Positions 1 to 13,175 of a stretch of DNA of 64,000 bases are shown in pieces (position 1 is the stretch's first letter; each line of letters starts with the position of its first letter). Both the position numbers and the translations under genes were made by a program. Below the pieces are notes generated by a model. It searched no databases. It had not been told where the DNA came from and was given only the letters and a program-made list of their open reading frames with translations. This DNA is from Sipunculus nudus (taxonomy: Eukaryota; Annelida; Sipuncula; Golfingiida; Sipunculidae): the NCBI GenBank assembly GCA_026874595.1, contig CM049306.1, positions 55,923,519 through 55,987,518 on the forward strand. Direction: 5' to 3'.

Positions 1-2430
1 CTGAGCTATTAGGTCCGGAAGGGCGGAATTGTGACCATATTGACAGCGCAATAGACAGCTTTTTATTTGACACAAGGCATTCAGTTGAATTGTTTTTGAG
101 ATTTATACATATGATACTCTCTCTCACTCACACACACACACATACAAAATACTGCCGATGGTTGGAAAATAAAACATTCCCCTTATTTCCTGTTATTCAT
201 TGTGTATTTTCCTGTAAACTTAACTTTCTTGTTCTTTGGAAATCCGTAACATACCATCCATTTGAATGAAAGTGTTTTCCCGGTGTTTCTTCCAAGAATG
301 TGATCCTTCACAGAGCGTTCCTTCTGCGCCATAATCATACATGCACAATGATGATAATCTAGTCAGATTTCAACCTCCAAAATGTCATGAATTATTTTCC
401 TAACTGATAATCCATTTCATTTTTTTATATTTCATGTGTAACTGTTCTGTTTGTAAAACCTAAGGTAGTGTATTGTATCTGCTAATCAGTTGTTATCATA
501 TACCAGCTGTTTATACTGGCCTACGCACTCTATAATTTCCGTTTTCCACCTTTTATGTTCGGAGTAATTTATGTTTTCCGGTTTGTATTTATCGTAGAAG
601 TGTATTTTACTACCGGATCTGGAAAAATGTGTCGACATATCAGTCGGTAATTTTCCCTCTTAGCTTCATCATTACCGGCTTAATCGTACTGAAGTTGTTT
701 GTCAGCGCTTAGATGTACCAAGATCTGCCAAGAAAGCAGCTATAGAAAAGCGGAGAATCAGCAATTTATTTTGATTTGTGTTAGATAAAGTAGGAGCTTC
801 CGGTGTAGCTTGATCCTTATAGGTTAATTTATACCCATCAGCCCGTCTATTATTAGCCTGATGATGTTTAGCTCTAAGACCTGTATGGCCTTTCTATAAT
901 TTTCTGTTCGGTATTTTATTACTAGTCACGAAAGACTGCACACTGGCGACCTCCATTTTCTTTGGGCTTAAGCTTATTCCAATCATAAAACTTCTTTACA
1001 AGGAAATGATATAATACACCTCTGGTCTGTGTATATTACATATATTAATTAGGTATATTAACTTAATCCTAATACCCTCAATAAAATAATAAAACGGTTG
1101 CTTAGGACATAATACAAGCCCGAAAATACTATGAATGTATGTTAACTTATCGTTTTTAGGATTCATATTTCATACCAAAGTAATCATTGTGACTTTAAAT
1201 GTATCTTAGATCCACAACTTATACTTAAGGTATCTTTAATCAACCCCAATCATAACAACATTTCATCAATATCACCCTAAACAACTGATTCCGAGGTTAT
1301 GTGTTTTCACCAATTTCTGTTACAAAACATACTTTGTAAAAGTTAGTTTCAGTATATTTGTTATTATAACACATCATTAGAAGTAAATGTACATATTTCG
1401 ATAAATGAAATGTTCTATGGTTATCGATTTAACCATTGTTTCTTTAAGTTCTAAAATAAGTTTTTAGGTATACATAATTTCCGAGTAATACTAAAGTATC
1501 CTAAGATTTAACATAATTAAACCTTTAAAATAGTAAAACATCCGGCATATAAAAAAAATTGGAAAATATATGAAACCCTGGAACATTTTCAGAAACAGAG
1601 CGCTAATAATTTAACACTATTTTGAGGGTCGCATAAAACGTTTAGATTAATACTTTTAGAAAACCAGTTTAAAACTTTCAAATTCATCGAATAGACGGAA
1701 AAGCAATGCAACATAAACGGCACGTGAAGGTTTTGTGACCGGTAATCGGAAATCCAAATACTGTAATACAAAATTCCAGTCGGACTGGTTTTTTTTTTTT
1801 TTTTTTTTTTTCGGTGGTCTCTTACATGCGTCACAGTCTGGTCTAGCCAAAAGTAGACATGACATCAAAGATCCAGTTTGAAGAAGCAACCCAATGTGGT
1901 CAAGAATAACAAGGCCGGGGGGTATTTATAAATATTCCTTTTCAAGTAATATAATACATCACCTGTTAATTTTATCGACGATTGGAAATCCCTTTTAACC
2001 TTTCGAGAACTGCTTGCGTGGGAGTAATGTTTTCCACCGTTAAGCTATTAAAGCCCCAGTTTTTCCACAGTGATTTCGGCTAAGTATCTCGACGTAATAC
2101 TCCCTCCGACCTTCCTCTTGCTTTACACTTAAACAAATGCCGCACAATCAGTTTGAAATGTATTCAAGGTAAACCATAGCTCCGGTAAGGATATTAGGAC
2201 ACATGCGTTATGGTACCGAGATTATGAGATTAAACAGAATCCGCTCATAGGGCGGTAGAAGCTATAGAATAAATACAAGATTTATACAAGTCTCTAGTCG
2301 TGAGCACAGTGCCACTGAAGCAGGTTCAGCTGATCTTTTGGGTATTGAGAGATATAGGACAAAAATAGTTAATACTGCAGTGCATCTGGGTGCATCTGGC
2401 AATACGATAACGATCCTAATTGGTACTAAA
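1..2430. other. Intergenic stretch, no gene seen
   Basis: AT-rich sequence with short CA and TA runs. A pure T tract of about 22 bases at 1790-1811 could be the A-tail of a minus-strand retrocopy, but no body is recognisable next to it. Open frames here are short and resemble nothing I know. Confidence 0.6.
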
Positions 2431-2880
2431 ATGGTCAATTATGTCAAGACGGAGATGGGTAAACAAAGAGGATAATAAAAACATGAAGGGAGGGAGAAGA
2501 ATGAGGTCAGAATGTTGATTGTAAGACGAAGGGAATGGATGAGGTATCGATAGAAAGCCGGAGAAGAATAAAAAGAAATGAATATAATGAAGAATATAAT
2601 GAAGTCAGGGATAAAGAAAAACGAAAAGAAAACGAAAAGGGGAGAACAAACATTATATGATGATGAATACATTGAAAAAAATTTAGGAAGGGGTTGAGAA
2701 CAAGGTAGATGGAATACGGTTTAAAAGAGAACAGTGAGCGAGCAGGAGGAGAGAACGGGAGGAGAATAAGAGGAAGATGACGAAGAAGAGATGAAGATGA
2801 TGCGGAGTAAAAACTAAAATAGAAATTACAGACAGCAGAAGATAATGATGGTCATGATAATCAATACAGAAGCGAATCCA
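2430..2880. repeat. Purine-rich (GA/AAG) low-complexity stretch
   Basis: The plus strand is strongly biased to A and G, with gaagaagatgaag-type runs. This opens long leucine/serine/phenylalanine frames on the minus strand that are composition artefacts. A pure C run follows at about 2889-2904. Confidence 0.6.
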
Positions 2881-3059
2881 GAGTGACCTCCCCCCCCCCC
2901 CCCGCTTTTTCAGTCGACTCAACCTTTCAAAAGGCTTCAGGCCATTTTTGCGGCCTCCCCCCCCATCCCCCCTTCATACCTTGGGACCTTTTATTTAAGG
3001 TTTTTGTCAAAAGTTCTCCTGAGATAACTCCCCCATTTCCTAAAACATTGACCCCCAAC

Positions 3060-4687
3060 TTGAATATACAGAGGAATAGCATGTAGTATTTTGTGATTTA
3101 ATAAATGGCAAATTATAGCATTATTTTCAAATCGAAGGACCACAACAGCTACAGTGATATATTTTAAGGAGCATTTATGAATGAATTTATTCTTGGCCTT
3201 TTTTGCAGTTTCAATACCTAGGAGTATATTCATTGACACCGCATTTTTTTTACATCACGTTATCCGTATGAGTGATGACCTGAAGATCAAATCGGTAGTA
3301 CCTTTATAAAATCTGATACATTGAACATCACCAAAGCCTATTTCAGTATCATATATTTCTTTTGCAATCTCAAAAACGAGAACGTGACATACATATCATC
3401 CTCGCTTCGGGGTTGAATTTCCGCATCCGGTTATATTAAGGTGAACAGTCTCGGCGGGATTTGTCTGTGACGTAAGCGGCTGCGTTAGAGAAGAGGAGAT
3501 TTCCGTGCCTTGTAACGATCTCCATTAACGTGAGATCGTGTCAGAGCTGGAAATTGCTGTGAGGTCGACAGGGATAAAAGCATTTATCATGAGGGGCCGT
3601 GACAGGACTAAAACTCTCACTCCAGTCGTCACGTGTAACAAGTGACTACGGCGGGTTAGAAACTGCAGGGGTACATGTATACGTTCAATATTTAGAAAAG
3701 CTCATGCTTGTTTCTTTGGAAAATAAGTCAAATTATTGTACACGTTGAATGACATGTTGATAAAATTCGTAAGTTTATGGTTGAATATTTCTGGAATTTC
3801 TGATGTACAATGACACGTTGAAGCTTTTGTCACATGTGTAACGGAACCTAATATCAACAGATCACGTATATACAGACTTCAGTATACTTTCTGGGTTGTT
3901 GCAAGAACTTTCCACTGGACTGTCATTCTCCGAGAGTTTACATTTAAAGGACTTATCGTTGTGATGGTGTTGGTATCCAGGTACTGTGCACATACATTAT
4001 TTTCTCTGTGATTGTATTGACTTGTTGCTATACCGCTGTTTTACTGTATAATTGTATTGATTTGGTGTTTTGTATTGTTAGGGTTGTTTTAAGAATAAAT
4101 TATAGTTATTTGTTAACAAAAAAAACACTGACTTCTTTATTCATTCCCCTAGACATTTCCCGCTGCCTAGTGTTACGGAATCTGATTTTTTTATCTCCGT
4201 TACAGAATTTGTGTTCATCACGCATACGTGATCTGCTTATATTATGAAAAGTAGTTCGACTGTTCCTTAAAATACTGGATTAATAGGATTCCTGATTTTC
4301 TTTAATTTACATTCAGTTTTGTACCCTTTTCTTGTTTTGCTAACATGCATGACTTCCCAGTGATATATAGAGGTATGTTATCTCTACTAATGGCACCAAC
4401 ATTGTACTCCATAGTTTGACTATAGAGAGATTTGACGACTTAGAGCTTCATACCTATACCATGCATAAAGTGTAAAGTCCTAAAGGTAAACATTAACCTG
4501 ACTTGTCTACATAATTCTTTGAAGTATTTTATGTGTCTATCTGTTCATTCTGCACAGTATGGTTCATATGGTATTTTACAGAACCCCTACCTAACTGAGA
4601 GCTCGTCACTATGGACCTAACTGTATGTACATAATGTATATGATTATACGTATAGGATAAGTAAATTTAAATTCTAACTAGTTAATT

Positions 4688-4690
<3 letters not shown>
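3060..4690. other. Intergenic stretch, no gene seen
   Basis: No exon-like pattern or repeat family was recognised. A somewhat GC-richer patch at about 3450-3670 contains a CRE-like TGACGTAA and one TCACGTG E-box. This is weak as promoter evidence and no gene follows it. Confidence 0.5.

Positions 4691-4737
<47 letters not shown>
4691..4737. repeat. (TA)n microsatellite
   Basis: An uninterrupted AT dinucleotide tract of about 47 bases. Confidence 0.95.
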
Positions 4738-4739
<2 letters not shown>

Positions 4740-6448
4740 GTAAAAACATAAGCATCTTGTATTTTTCATCACAACCCTACATCTTGTATTTGTACAAAAT
4801 TATATAGAAACGCCTAAACATTTCAAATATATGAATGTTATAAAAAACGTTATAAAAACAAGATGGTTGACATGTCTCATCACATGTTGTATGCATGAAT
4901 CTAACTCACAATTCTGTACCTAAGGTGTTTAAAATACATATAACAATGACAGAAAAGCATAATACAAAACTAAGACATTACACTGCATTGCTATTATAGT
5001 ATTGCTGTTGCGGTCTTACAGAAATGTAGGTCCTTAATTCCATTCACTATTTTACTCTCTACACACACCTTTACAAACTCACTATGCCAATTACTTACGT
5101 AACGAAAGAACTAAAGAACTTAGTTCTACACAATGAAGCTGATCTATATGTACTAATTCTATCATAGTTATAAATAATAGTCTCTATATTGCAAGGTGTT
5201 AGTATGCAGTACCGCGTTTTAGGGTATCTATCAATATTCCTTTCTCGACCGTTTGCTTTCAACTGCACACCAGGAGAAATAAACTTAAACCGGCCACGAC
5301 CAGTGGCACAAGACATAAGCATACTACGCACGCAACGTAGTGGCAATGTCGCGCATTTTTACAAATCAGGAATTGTCAAGCTCCAAACCGGTGTTTCTTC
5401 TGTGTTTCTTCTGTAATGTTTGTCCTTGTTTATGAACTATCGCGCATGCGTAAGATCAAACTTCTGGTGACACAGTTTTGTTATTGTAAACAGAAACACG
5501 CGGACTGGTTTAACGCACACAAGGGACAATAACAATGTACCACTAGGCGAACTCGAGACAGTTGGTTCGTTTTAATTGTGGTTAAGCATGGAAATTTTAT
5601 TCAGCCAAAGTGAACATTTAGTTGAGAAAATACACTTTTTTTGCAAAAATATATTTCCTATATATTAATTTAATCATTGGGTTTTTTTGACGTGACGTAA
5701 AACGTGTGAGTGGCTTGGTTTTGCCAAAAATGAGGAAGTGTTGCCCATATTCATTTTGTTTCACCCGAGTTTTGGATATGACCAGTTTTCCCATCTCATG
5801 TGGCCTATAGACTCACTTATTATCATCACGGGCGGGAAGGGGGCATAGCTGCCTCGTTCCTTGGAGTAAGAATAATTCAAATCTCAATATTGATATCCCA
5901 TCAAAATTAAAGTTCGGAATAACAACAAGATTTACGTCATGTCAATTTACATTTTCAGAACAAGGACAATGTAAAACGTCATGTCTTCAAGGATCTCTTC
6001 ACAACAATGTCTACATTAATAATGTAAAATCAAAATCTAACTTTGTAACAACCTTGGTTCCAAGGATTTTTCTCAACAAAGAATAATACTGAATTCGAAA
6101 TATTTAAAGACAGCTTTTGAGATTTAACCCACAGGAAACACAAGAAAATGCTCAGAAACATCCAAACTCTTAATCATTAATCGTCCATCTTTAAATAGGA
6201 TATATGTTGCCTGGTTACGGTTTACATCATTCCCCTTAGACCAGCATTGTACTATTTCAGATTAAAATTTCTTTCAGGCAAATTAGACACGGTTCTATTG
6301 AACCGAGAAGGAATCGTGTTGATAGGTGGGCTTTTACGCGGGTAAAAGCTTAAGTTTACGGCTATGGTTAACAGTAATATAATTGTTGGATAGTACATAT
6401 TACCACCTTATTTTAGTTTTTTTATTATTATCTTTGATCATCTTACAC
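4740..6448. other. Intergenic stretch, no gene seen
   Basis: Unique-looking AT-rich DNA. The two short open frames overlapping at 5095-5416 lie on opposite strands and neither resembles a known protein. Confidence 0.5.
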
Positions 6449-6449
6449 A

Positions 6450-6496
<47 letters not shown>
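6449..6496. repeat. (TA)n microsatellite
   Basis: A TA tract with two imperfect units. It produces the tyrosine-isoleucine run of a spurious open frame. Confidence 0.9.
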
Positions 6497-6497
<1 letters not shown>

Positions 6498-7098
6498 GTA
6501 CCTATGTACACTCTGTCCGTCCTACTGTGGATTGTCTCCCTCTAATTTTCTCAGAGACAATGCGCCTGCTTCTGACTGGGAGAGATGAGTCAAGTTTATG
6601 CGTGTCATTGTCCGCCAGTTTATTACAGCTGTTGACTCCTTGATTCAGTTACACCCAATAAGGTCCCCTCGGGCGCTTTACAAGTGCCGATTTCATTGAC
6701 GGGGCGAGCTAACAGCTGGAAAGTTCAATAATCTTATTCTTAACGAGGTATACTAATTCACTAAAGGAAGCTTATTTTATTAAATTTCATTCTCTTTATT
6801 ATAGTTATTTATTATAAAAATGGGACCGAATCAGGATTTGTAAGAAAATATACGTTCGATTTTGGGGTTACGAGTGAAATTCTTCGGGATTATATGAATT
6901 TTTTTTTTGCCATCATTGATGGAGGAATTATCAAAATGAACCGATTGTCATTGCCAGCCATAATTTTGTTATTATACATTAAATAATGCATTAGTATATG
7001 CACCCCATATGAATAGAATGTCCATAACAAATCGATTGAATGATATTTAAAAATATATTTGCACGCGTGCACAAAGGTAGTTGTGGTCACAAGCTTTG

Positions 7099-7100
<2 letters not shown>

Positions 7101-7190
<90 letters not shown>
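7101..7190. repeat. (AAT)n followed by (ATT)n
   Basis: About nine AAT units switch to about twenty ATT units, so the tract is self-complementary around 7130. Read as protein it gives poly-Ile, poly-Asn or poly-Tyr in different frames, none credible as a gene. Confidence 0.95.
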
Positions 7191-7220
7191 GCTTGCCTGA
7201 AATCTTCGATTTCGGCAAGC
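7191..7220. repeat. Short hairpin at the edge of the ATT tract
   Basis: GCTTGCC and GAAATC pair with GATTTC and GGCAAGC across a three-base TTC loop, with one unpaired T in the left arm. The tract ends exactly where the stem begins. The core GGCAAGC also recurs at about 9957, just before a second ATT-rich tract. Confidence 0.7.
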
Positions 7221-7249
7221 ATGTTCGTCAGTTGCGTATGTTTTGTTGC

Positions 7250-8150
7250 TTTGTTTGTCACGACTCTCCAGGCCACACTTTTGCATCAATCAACTTAAAA
7301 CTTACAGGCTTGATTGAAAAACCGATTTCTAGGTGCCCTATTGTTTTTGGTCAACATTGCTCCAAGGTCAAGGCTCAAGGTCACGACAGGTATGGTTAAC
7401 GGTTTTTGCACTATAACTTCGCCATAAATAGGCTTATCCACTTCTGCAATAGCTCATTTCTTTTGTCATCACCTGGCCTTTCTTTTGACATGTAGCTTAC
7501 TTAAATTTGCCGTTACCATGGTTACATTTTTTGGGGAGAAATCATGGAATTTCATGATATTTTTCAAATTTGAAGCAATCGCCCTGATTCTGAGATATTT
7601 TATGTAACATAAGAATATCTCGAAATTGTTTTTTCAGATTTTGGAAATGGCCGCCAGGGGGCGTTGCAGATAAAAAAACATGAAAATTTGTTTTGGTGCT
7701 ATACCTCCACAACTATTAAACATTGGGCCATTTCCATCACAGCACCTTAAACTAGAGTCCATGGGCTTATTTTTGCGCATAGGTGAAAAAGTGCGCTATT
7801 GCCAGATTTCTCTATTTTTGGGGTTAAACTTTTGAATTTTGATTGTTTGTCACGACTCTCCAGGCCACACTTTTGCACCAATCAACTTGAAACTTACAGG
7901 CTTGATTGACAAACCGATTTCTAGGTGCCCTATTGTTTTTGGTCAACATTGCTCCAAGGTCAAGGGTCAAGGTCACGACAGGTATGGTTAACGGTTTTTG
8001 CACTATAACTTCGCCATAAATAGGCTTATCCACTTCTGCAATAGCTCATTTTTTTCGTCATCACTTGGCCTTTCTTTTGACATGTAGCTTACTTAAATTT
8101 GCCGTTACCATGGTTACATTTTTTGGGCAAAAATCATGGAAATTGGAAAT
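7250..8150. repeat. 594-bp direct duplication
   Basis: About 300 bases starting near 7253 recur nearly unchanged from 7847 (spacing 594), including the stretch around CCGTTACCATGGTTAC. A shorter, more diverged echo of that motif lies near 8560. Both copies contain TCAAGGTCA (7375-7383 and 7967-7975), which matches the extended nuclear-receptor half-site. No coding capacity was recognised. Confidence 0.85.
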
Positions 8151-8154
8151 AACA

Positions 8155-9790
8155 CGACAATTTTTTGTAACTTTGTCAATTTTTAAGCTACAGACGTCTG
8201 GTTTTGGTCATTATTTACCTTATAGGCAGCTTGACATGATAAAACTGAAAGTCTCGCCAAATCTCGCACCATTTCTCGTCAAACGAGTCTTCGAGATTTC
8301 ATTAAATATGACCTACAGGTTGCATTTTTTTAACAATGGCTTTGAAATTGATATATTTTGTGTTATTTATAAATATCTCGAAATCAGTTTTTCATTTTTT
8401 GGAAATAGCCACCAGGGGGCGTGGTACCTGAAACACTGTAACATATCATTTTTCTGCAATATCTAAAATAATTTTAAACATGGCACAATTTTTATCGTTG
8501 TATCTTAAACAAGGAACATTGGCTTATTCCTCCGCACATGTAGCTTTGTGCTGCCGTTACCATGGTTACCAAATTTGTGGGTTAAACTTGACTATCTGAA
8601 AATATGCAGTTTTTGGCTTCTATCTCGGTTAATATTTATGTTTCAAGGGTCTAGTTTTTTGCATAAGGCTGCTTCCCCTTGGTTCTAAGTCATTCAATTG
8701 CAAGTCTCGTCAAATTTCGCTCGGTTTATCGTCAAACGAGAAAAAACGAGATTTCACGGAAATGCTTATAACTCGGCGACTTTTACAGCTACACAGGTCT
8801 AGTTTTCGGCATTTCATAACATATGACCAGCTTGACACGCCAGAAAAGAAATCAGGCCAAATCTCGCACCATATCTCGTCAAGCGAGAAAAAAACGAGAT
8901 ATCATGGAAATGCTTATAACTAGGCGACTTTTACAGCTACTCAGGTCTAGTTTTTGGCATTTGGTAACATTTGGCCAACTTGACATAGTAAAACTGCGAT
9001 ACTTGGCGAAATGTCGCACTATATCTGGTCAAATGTGGAAAAACGAGATTTCACAGAAATGCATATAAGTCGGCGACTTTCACGGCTAGACAGGTCTAGT
9101 TTTTGGCATTCATTAACATTTGGACGGCTTGAAATGACAAACCTGCAAGACTGGCCAAATCTCGCACCATATCTCGTCAAACGATAAAAAAGGATATTTC
9201 ACAGAAATGCTAATAACTGGGCGACTTTTACAGCTAGACAGATGTAGTTTTCGCCATTTCATAATATTTAGAGAGTTTGATATGACAAATCTACAAGACT
9301 GGCCAAATCCTGCACCATATCTCGTCAAACGAGAAAACACGAGAGTACACGGAAATGCTTATAACTCGGCGACTTTTACAGCTAGACGGGTCTAGTTTTC
9401 GCCATTTCGTAACGTTTGGCCGTCTTGACATAATAAAACTGCTCGTCTTGCCAAATCTCGTACTATATCTCGTCAAGCGAGAAAAAAATATGATTTTACG
9501 TAAATGCTGATAACACGGCGACTATTGCAGCTAGACAGGTCTAGTTTCCGGCATTTTGTAATATTTGACAAACCTGACATGACAAAACTGGAAATCTCGC
9601 CAAAGCTCGCACCATTTCCCGTCAAACGAGAAAACACGAGATTTCATGCAAATGCTTATAACTCAGCGGCTTTTATAGCTAGACAGGTCTAGTTTTCGGC
9701 ATTTCATATCATTTGGCCAGCTTGACATGACAAACCTGAAAACGTCTCACTGCTTCTTGTCAAACGAGATTAACGGGATTTCATGAAAAA
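8155..9790. repeat. 148-149 bp tandem satellite array
   Basis: The landmark GGCGACTTTTACAGCTA recurs at about 8775, 8923, 9072, 9220, 9368 and 9517, with a changed copy near 9665, so the period is 148-149 bp. Each unit also carries a short dyad, CTCG-tcaaa-CGAG. Units from 8155 to 8760 are more diverged. Short open frames across the array only reflect its periodicity. Confidence 0.9.
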
Positions 9791-9983
9791 AATTTTGAAC
9801 TTGGTCCCTTTTACACTAGAAAGATATGTAGCTGTTAAAGGTCAGCATGCATAAATAAACATATTATCCGTTTCTGCTGTCCCCACAATGTTGCTCATTC
9901 ATATGACTCTTTCTACATGCACTCTCTGTCTATCTGTCTGTATCATTTCCATTTCCGGCAAGCGCGTGACCTCTGGTCATCTT

Positions 9984-10122
9984 GTTTATTTATTTATTTA
10001 TTCATTTATCATTATGATTTATTATATTATTATTATTATTATAATTATTATTATTATTATTATTTTTTATTATTATTATTATTTATATTATTATTATTTT
10101 TATTATTATTATTATTATTATA
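9984..10122. repeat. (ATT)n-rich tract
   Basis: TTTA units followed by imperfect ATT/TTA units. Open frames here encode runs of Tyr, Leu and Ile from low complexity. Confidence 0.9.
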
Positions 10123-10651
10123 ATTGTTCATATCATTTTATCAATTGTGTTTTTCAAAAACGGCGGCTGGGCTACCTTTCAAGCTTCAGTGTTATATTTT
10201 TCTCTTATTTACGTTGTCTGGATCCATGAAACATCAGAACAATGAAAACGGATGTTTCCTGTACGTTATTCCGCTTTAACCGACGAGTCGATTTCGAGCC
10301 AAAGATACATCAGTAAACAAAAGCACGATAGCCCTCAATGACAGAGGCCGTCATATCGCCTTTGTTATCACGGGGTTCAGTACTTCGGGAAGCAAACATT
10401 TTATACTGCACCTTGATGGGCTGGGTTATTTAGCTTGGAATGGGCCACAATTACTGAGGAGCGGTTAAGGGTCTCATATGGGCGCTGAACACCTGGCATG
10501 TATCGATTCCCTGAGTCGGGGAATAAGATAATCCTGTAAAACATCTGTGTGATAAAACCCAATGAGGACTTAACAAAGGTCGTCCGAGTTAACCTACTAT
10601 GTTGACTGATACACGCGGCATACAACTGTAGCAGGTAACACACACTAATAG

Positions 10652-10652
10652 C

Positions 10653-10750
<98 letters not shown>
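10652..10750. repeat. (TA)n microsatellite
   Basis: A long TA tract interrupted by occasional TTTA and TAAA units. Confidence 0.95.
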
Positions 10751-10751
<1 letters not shown>

Positions 10752-10756
10752 TTATT

Positions 10757-12050
10757 TATTTAGGTAAATAAGGCCTTCAATGATATTTACAAAAGGAACT
10801 CCATACATGTATCATAGAAATGCTGTTAATCTCATTGATGTGCATTCTTCTAGAGAATGAATCATTTAATTTTAAATTATTGAACTAATATCTTATAATT
10901 TCGTCGACGATTCAGTTTAATGAAGTGACGGCTCATCAGGGCAGACAATAGGCACATACAGCCATAAGGACAGAGAGACACAAGGACAGACAATAGGCAC
11001 AGACATCTACGAAAAATAACAACCAGAGAAAGAGTGAAATTGACAGAGAGGGATGGGGGTGTAAGGAGAGAGAGAGATTTACACAAGCTGAGAAATAGAA
11101 GAATAGACAGTTGGGTAAACAAGATCAAAGGCATTTGACTTTATGACAATAGTTAGTCGGAATATTATAAGAAATGGTCAATGAACAATCAAAAGACTCC
11201 TTCCGTCTGCTCCAGACACCTTGATTGGGGTCACGTGAGGGCTACAACAGGTGTTCGCAGGATCCGGCAGGTGCAGGTGTAAACGTTATTTTAACATAAA
11301 TAATTCCAATACGACCATGCCCGGCAAATCCCTGGGTCATCTGACCCAGGAGCATCCTGCCTACTGCGCCATTTCCCCGGATAGTACTGGCAATGTTTAC
11401 CCTGCTGCCGTTTTATTCCGGTACACATAGTAAACTGTACCTGCGGCGTGTATAAACCGCCCGAAGAAACCTCCCAAACAGTACTTTAAGTCGATGGGGT
11501 ATGCTATAAACCTGATTTCTGGTTAACCAAACGTTTATGTATTGTGAACAGGTGCACGCTTACCTTGACACAATGACCGGCCGAAAGATTTTATCAGCTC
11601 AGGTGCTGATAAACCAACTCTCCGCAACAAACCGCCTAATATGGCAACCCCCACTATCTCGACACCAATTTTGGTCGTCTCCGGCCTAATGGCCGCATAG
11701 TATAAATTGCCAACACAACCATCGAGCTGTCAAAATTACTCTTGTCCATTTAGAAAGTGACCAAACTTTTACTGGCTTTAGCTACAGAATTGATTAATAT
11801 TGTATATATATCACATTATTCAACTGCATTGTTTCTAAAATTTGCTCATAATCATAAATACCTAATTTTTATCAAAAGTGCATGGTTAAGAGTAAATACA
11901 TGTATGTATTTTCATATGGTCTATTTTCCGCACTCTTTAGAATTCATTAAAGATAAATTTAAGAACGCCATCGTTATCACCATAACTTATCTATTTTTAT
12001 GTCATGAATTGCAAGTCAACAAAAAATTCCTGGAAATGAAGGCTAATGAA
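10757..12050. other. Intergenic stretch, no gene seen
   Basis: The interval is purine-biased at 10930-11110 and GC-richer at 11200-11700. No exon was recognised. The one structured element is the dyad at 11331-11350. Confidence 0.5.
11331..11350. repeat. Perfect 9-bp inverted repeat
   Basis: CCTGGGTCA and TGACCCAGG are separated by two bases. This is a complete dyad in a GC-richer patch and could be a protein site or chance. There is no flanking element. Confidence 0.6.
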
Positions 12051-12052
12051 TG

Positions 12053-12099
12053 TTATCTTATCTTATCTTATCTTATCTTATCTTATCTTATCTTATCTT
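12053..12099. repeat. (TATCT)n pentanucleotide repeat
   Basis: About nine tandem copies of a five-base unit. They give the repeated serine-tyrosine-leucine-isoleucine pattern of an accidental open frame. Confidence 0.95.
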
Positions 12100-12197
12100 T
12101 TGACAGGTTATTGATTAATGGTATGTATTTTCTGAACAAATGTGTGAAGAAGTGTATTTGTTGCCTGCGCAGGTAGTTATGCGTTCAACCCCGCTCC

Positions 12198-12240
12198 TGT
12201 GTGTTTGTGTGTGTGTGTGTGTTCGTATGCGTGTGTGTTA
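12198..12240. repeat. (GT)n microsatellite
   Basis: An imperfect GT dinucleotide tract. Confidence 0.85.
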
Positions 12241-13085
12241 ACAACATAACTCACGCAGTCATGAACCGGATCTCGTGAATTTTTCAGAGTATATCGGATA
12301 GGAAATGTGTCAAGAAGGAATTGATTACATTTTGGTGTGTATCCGGATCATGTGCCTGTTCCAGGAACGTCATCACTTATTATCTACAAATGAAGAGTCA
12401 CTTATGGACGAATGAATCTGGAAAATATGGGCCGAATAAATGAATGGCGGAGGCTCGCATTCATTAGAATGCAGTTTTCTAGTTTGAATGTGAGTTTTGA
12501 TGATTCTCTGCAGATATATTACGGATTGACTGTGATTATAGAACGGATGGGCACAAAGTGAAGCCGATCATACGATCCTTTGTAGACGACGGCATGACAT
12601 GCAATTACAGAGGGAAAGCCAACCAAGGAGATTTATTGACTGAAGGTCTGTGAGTGGATAGAACATTTATAACTGTTGTTACTGGTAAACTGGTGTCTAA
12701 GGACAATGGCATTGCTCTAAAAGAAGTGTCCTCTTGGCAGGTCGGGTTTTTTAGGTAAACATATATTTTTAGAATAATGTCAAGGAACGATAATGAGACA
12801 TTGTACTAGAGGGACGCTGTACATGAATAGAGCTAATATACCTCCCAAAGCATAACATTCATATCAATAATGAGATTATTATGAGAAAAAAGAACATTTA
12901 TCTGAATTATAGGCTTTTAATTAGTTTCCAACGGTGACCATTCTTGTAATGAGTTATTATAATTCTTGTAATTCATATATAATACCCTGTATTCAAGTTG
13001 TCCCTTGAACTACCAATGGTGGTGTCCCTTGTTATTTTTAATTTAACTTGCTTTTTAATTTAAAACTCTTAGGTAAACATATGGC
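12241..13085. other. Intergenic stretch, no gene seen
   Basis: Ordinary AT-rich sequence. Nothing was recognised on either strand. Confidence 0.5.
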
Positions 13086-13087
13086 TC

Positions 13088-13175
13088 AGAGGAAAATATT
13101 GGGCTGACCCAAGATTCGAACCCTTTCGGTTGCGCACACGCAAGCTTCACTAGCGAGACAGTAAGGTCGGCTGTT
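13088..13175 (-). repeat. tRNA-like Pol III box fragment (SINE head?)
   Basis: On the minus strand a B-box-like GGGTTCGAATC lies about 40 bases after an A-box-like stretch (TCTCGCTAGTGAAGC). The anticodon arm does not fold as a proper 5-bp stem with a 7-base loop, so it is not a functional tRNA. A decayed tRNA-derived SINE head is the likeliest reading. Confidence 0.35.

Noticed and set aside
6890-7298. Open frames of up to 128 codons on both strands with poly-Ile, poly-Asn and poly-Tyr
   Set aside because: They are translations of the (AAT)n/(ATT)n tract, and sequence outside the tract shows no domain.
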